From NCBI GenBank assembly GCA_004151065.3, contig NWUY0300018150.1, positions 49,391 through 71,663 of the forward strand: a DNA stretch of 22,273 bases, read 5' to 3'. Source of the DNA: Larix sibirica. Its lineage: Eukaryota > Streptophyta > Pinopsida > Pinales > Pinaceae. Below the pieces are notes generated by a model. The model was not told where the DNA came from. It was given only the letters and a program-made list of their open reading frames with translations, and ran no database searches. Numbering within the stretch: the first letter of the stretch is position 1; every line of letters starts with the position of its first letter. Shown piece after piece: positions 19,967 through 22,273 of this stretch. A program made the translations under genes and the position numbers.

Positions 19967-20122
19967 ATCTTTAATGATCTTTTTTTTTATATAATGATAC
20001 CTTCTATTATCAAGTTTTTTTTGTAATGCAACAATACTCAATCAGTGCATTTATAGCACCTGTGGAATGTATTCGTGGTTCAGTTATGATCAATGAATAT
20101 GCTTTTTTCTTTGGAAAAAAAA
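19967..20122 (+). other. LINE 3' UTR and A tail
   Basis: After the TAG-ended RNase H frame the sequence is T-rich, with long T runs near 19980 and 20016, and ends GATCAATGAATATGC, T6, CTTTGG and A8 at 20115-20122. Downstream sequence is an unrelated tandem repeat, so the insertion boundary is placed at 20122. Confidence 0.85.
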
Positions 20123-20141
20123 TATCAAATACCATACCATT

Positions 20142-20530
20142 CAATAACCACTAAAGACATTTCTTGTAATAGAGTGAAGAATCCTACCATTTACATAACC
20201 AAAATCCTAGTTCATTACTAATTCAACAAGGTAGATACTAATTAATCCTATAAATTAGTATATACTCTAATTCTTTCAAAATAATAAGGTAAATCAATTA
20301 CATACCTTTCAATAACCATTAATTACATTTCTTGTATATAATAAAATAATCCTACCATTCATATCACTAAAATCCTAGCTCATTTCTAATTCAACAAATT
20401 AGATACTAATTAATCCTATAATTTAGTATCCTAACTCTAATTCTTTCCAATAATAAGGTATATCCATTACATACCTTTCAATAACGATTAATTATCCTCA
20501 AATAATCCTACCATCCATAATACCCAATTT
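20142..20530. repeat. ~168-bp tandem repeat, about 2.3 units
   Basis: CAATAACCA or CAATAACGA marks unit starts at 20142, 20310 and 20479, periods of 168 and 169. Units share CATTTCTTGTA, AATCCTACCATTCATA-like, TCCTAGTTCATT-like, AGATACTAATTAATCCTATA and CTCTAATTCTTTC segments. The third copy decays after about 50 bases. Repeat-like sequence begins right after the LINE A tail at 20123, so the LINE inserted into an existing array or into its edge. Confidence 0.85.
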
Positions 20531-21044
20531 TAATTATTTTCAATGAGACAAGGTGTATCCATACCCTTAATGACAATAATCTACCTTTCTACCTTTCAAC
20601 CTTATGGGTAAATAAATAATTTGGTGTTGTAAATATTCAATTCTAAATTTTTCTTCACCGTAAATAAGGTATGGACGCTAAAGTACTTTTAATGAAAGTA
20701 ACTACGAATTGGGCAATAACTAACTATGAATTAAGCTATAGGTTGGTTAAGGGCGCATGCAACAATTCATGGCCAAATGAATTCCATGACAGATAGTCGA
20801 GACAAGGAACCATACCACGAATTGTTGATCGACATTTCTCAACTAAGGTTCAAACGATAAATCTGATTAAAGATCACATTACATATATTTAAATGGGATT
20901 TAATAAGCATTGTTGTATATCCCTCGACCTGAACAAGATATGAGAGAAAAACTTTTTGCACAGAGTTAAATGAATTAGACAGTGTATTGCAGTTTGCTCG
21001 ATCTGAATACGATATGAAATGGCACTAACTGCGTAGGCGTATAT
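20531..21044. other. AT-rich non-coding stretch, nothing recognised
   Basis: No gene, domain or clear repeat is seen. The minus-strand open frame across 20889-21398 runs through the SINE and is a by-product of it. Confidence 0.5.
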
Positions 21045-21062
21045 AAAAGGATATAGTAAACA
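21045..21062. repeat. left target-site duplication of the SINE
   Basis: AAAAGGATATAGTAAACA lies here and again at 21328-21345, on either side of the GC-rich insert. Fourteen to eighteen bases is the usual size for LINE-mediated insertion. The four A can equally belong to the tail on the right side. Confidence 0.93.
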
Positions 21063-21331
21063 GGGGTGGAAGTATGGGAGGCACGGTGGGGCTTGAAGGC
21101 TGCCCTGACAGAAGTCTGGGTTCAATTCCTGCGGGGGAGGTGTGGCAGGTGCAAACCCCTTCAGAAAACTGCACCCCAGAAAAACTCTGTACGACTGCGG
21201 TGATGGCTTTACTCCTGTGCTGGGACCTGTGCTTGCCTCCGGCTGGCCCCGACTCGAGGGTTTTATATCCAGGTGGCTCAGTGACGGCACTCTCTGGGTG
21301 GTTTGGAGAGGTTCCCTCGGTAAAAAAAAAA
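21063..21331 (+). mobile_element. tRNA-derived SINE, nearly full length
   Basis: The element starts GGGGTGGAAGTATGGG. It contains an A-box-like GAGGCACGGTGG at 21078-21089 and a B-box GGTTCAATTCC at 21119-21129, one change from the consensus GGTTCGANTCC, at the usual spacing of about 40 bases. These form an internal RNA polymerase III promoter. A tRNA-unrelated body follows, then TTCCCTCGGT and a run of ten A. Its length of about 268 bp, much higher GC than the flanks, and perfect target-site duplications show a recent, complete insertion. SINEs encode no protein and depend on LINE enzymes. I do not name the family. Confidence 0.92.
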
Positions 21332-21345
21332 GGATATAGTAAACA
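21328..21345. repeat. right target-site duplication of the SINE
   Basis: This is an exact match to 21045-21062. It follows the A tail directly, and the following ATTATC continues the original AT-rich target. Confidence 0.93.
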
Positions 21346-21440
21346 TTATCTTTTAAAATGAAAAAGTAACTCAATTTCTTCAATTCAAGAATTCCCATGT
21401 ATTATTCTGCGGGTCTATCGACTTCCGGATAAAATACATG

Positions 21441-21507
21441 TATTTGTATAAACTTAAAGTAAATAAGAACCATATGTATTCAAATAAACTTAAAGCAAAT
21501 ACGAACC
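21441..21507. repeat. 36-bp-period direct repeat
   Basis: The 31 bases at 21441-21471 (containing AAACTTAAAGTAAATAAG) recur at 21477-21507 with a few substitutions. This is a small local duplication with no function evident. Confidence 0.75.
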
Positions 21508-21991
21508 TGTCCCACGTGGTTGATCCAACAAATGATGAAGTTGTCGAAGTGGTTGCCATTCCAATCCAGTCCCAAGTCTTTGACTAATTACCGATTGATT
21601 CCTCGATTGACCTCCCTACCACACTCGGAGTAATCTTCTTCCTCCCAGTCCCCTGAGCTATTGGGGGTCGCAAAGAATAACACACAAGCCTCAAATACCT
21701 ACTAGTGACCTCCCAATCACTGAGATATTTCTCAATCCAAACTCACATAGACACAAAATTTCTCAATCTTTCATTACGAAAGCCATCCAACATTAGGGAG
21801 CAAGAGATTATTTTGCCTCTCCATGCCTTCTTTCTTAAATAGAAAAATCCTCGACGACATGTGTCGTTCCATGCAAAATTATTCCTTTTATTAATTTTCC
21901 CAATATTATTCCTCCTCCAACCATGTGTCAGGTACACATAAGTCCCACAATTTACTCCTATATGTCCCTTCATCTTATGATCCCAATCCCC
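21508..21991. other. non-coding stretch, no gene supported
   Basis: This is moderately AT-rich, with a slightly more GC-rich patch near 21600-21670. Short open frames on both strands lack any recognisable domain. Nothing else is seen. Confidence 0.45.
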
Positions 21992-22225
21992 AAATTAGTG
22001 GGTGCAAGTGGAGTTTAACTCAAAAATATCCCAAATCTAAATTTGCTCCAAATCTAGATATCTTCTATTTATTTATTCTCAATATTTTATTTAATGCACA
22101 TCTCTCTAAATTAGTGGGTGCACATGGATTCTATTTCAAAGTATATTCAATCTATATTTGCTTCAATTTGAATATTTTCTATTTAATTATCCTCAATTTT
22201 AAACTTTAACGCATAAATAATTTAA
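21992..22225. repeat. 116-bp tandem duplication
   Basis: AAATTAGTGGGTGCA occurs at 21992 and again at 22108. The following sequence is shared imperfectly: an AAATATCCCAAATCTA-like stretch, TTTGCT-C-AAT, TCTATTTATTTATTCTCAAT and a TTTAATGCA-like end. The second unit ends near 22225, where a TTTAATGC-like junction recurs, so the array may continue past the window. Confidence 0.7.
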
Positions 22226-22273
22226 ATGCATACCTATGTGTTAATGCAAGCATGCACATAATTTACTTCTCGT

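Larger units (their letters stand above)
15587..20122 (+). mobile_element. plant L1-type LINE with C-terminal RNase H, 5'-incomplete
   Basis: The element reads 5' to 3' as end of ORF1, stop/start overlap, ORF2 (APE endonuclease, reverse transcriptase, zf-RVT, RNase H), T-rich 3' UTR and A8 at 20115-20122. This order and the A tail define an L1-clade non-LTR retrotransposon. RNase H domains at this position are known from plant L1 elements. About 4.5 kb remains. Most of ORF1 and the 5' UTR are missing, either by 5' truncation, as is common in target-primed reverse transcription, or by a contig break at 15586. No 5' target-site duplication matching TATCAAATACC after the tail was found. Two frameshifts and five in-frame stops make it non-autonomous, but the catalytic residues remain, so it is fairly young. 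Confidence 0.95.

Noticed and set aside
21063-21140. A functional tRNA gene
   Set aside because: A and B boxes are present, but no cloverleaf with paired acceptor and anticodon stems could be drawn, and the region continues into a SINE body with an A tail.
20889-21398. Minus-strand 169-codon frame and two plus-strand frames over 21074-21361
   Set aside because: They exist because the GC-rich SINE lacks stops in some frames. The A/B boxes, tail and target-site duplications explain the sequence.

Overview
The window looks like intergenic, repeat-rich nuclear DNA of a seed plant. The evidence is plant-type LINE (L1-clade) retrotransposons, one with a C-terminal RNase H domain of the kind known from plant L1 elements, a tRNA-derived SINE with clean target-site duplications, AT-rich flanks and splice-site-flanked exon debris. 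I cannot assign a species. I see no intact protein-coding host gene, no tRNA or rRNA gene and no CRISPR array. All clear coding signal belongs to broken retroelements or pseudo-exons.

Layout. Positions 1-208 are a unique left flank with a small perfect hairpin. Positions 209-5876 and 5878-11545 are the same 5668-base sequence twice, joined by a single N at 5877. I noticed one substitution between them (4968 C, 10637 A). The right end of both copies is the same base followed by N, so the second copy is probably a redundant contig or haplotig, not a biological duplication. Each copy holds (a) a low-complexity left part with an irregular GCGGCCTC-type repeat array, (b) a 46-codon pseudo-exon with consensus splice sites, repeated up to three times, and (c) a heavily decayed minus-strand LINE of about 3.3 kb. 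In that LINE the ORF1 zinc knuckle, the endonuclease motifs and the reverse transcriptase blocks can still be read. A 450-base N gap follows (11546-11995).

Positions 11996-15585 are AT-rich non-coding DNA with several short tandem repeats, an inverted repeat and a compound microsatellite. A second single N sits at 15586.

Positions about 15587-20122 hold a much younger plus-strand LINE, 5'-incomplete. It has the last part of ORF1, a UAAUG stop/start overlap, and ORF2 encoding an APE endonuclease, a reverse transcriptase (FVDD), a zf-RVT zinc motif and RNase H, then a T-rich 3' UTR and a short A tail. Two frameshifts and five in-frame stops inactivate it. Its 3' end lies inside a ~168-bp tandem repeat. 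The 5' flank does not match that repeat, which points to a rearrangement or a misjoin at 15586.

Positions 20123-22273 are AT-rich, with that repeat, a well-preserved 268-bp SINE (21063-21331) flanked by an 18-base direct repeat, and two further short tandem repeats. The elements do not form a pathway. The window is a record of successive insertions: the old minus-strand LINE, the younger RNase H LINE, and a SINE that probably depended on LINE machinery. The most notable biology is the ORF1/ORF2 overlap in the younger LINE. The most important technical point is the suspected false duplication.
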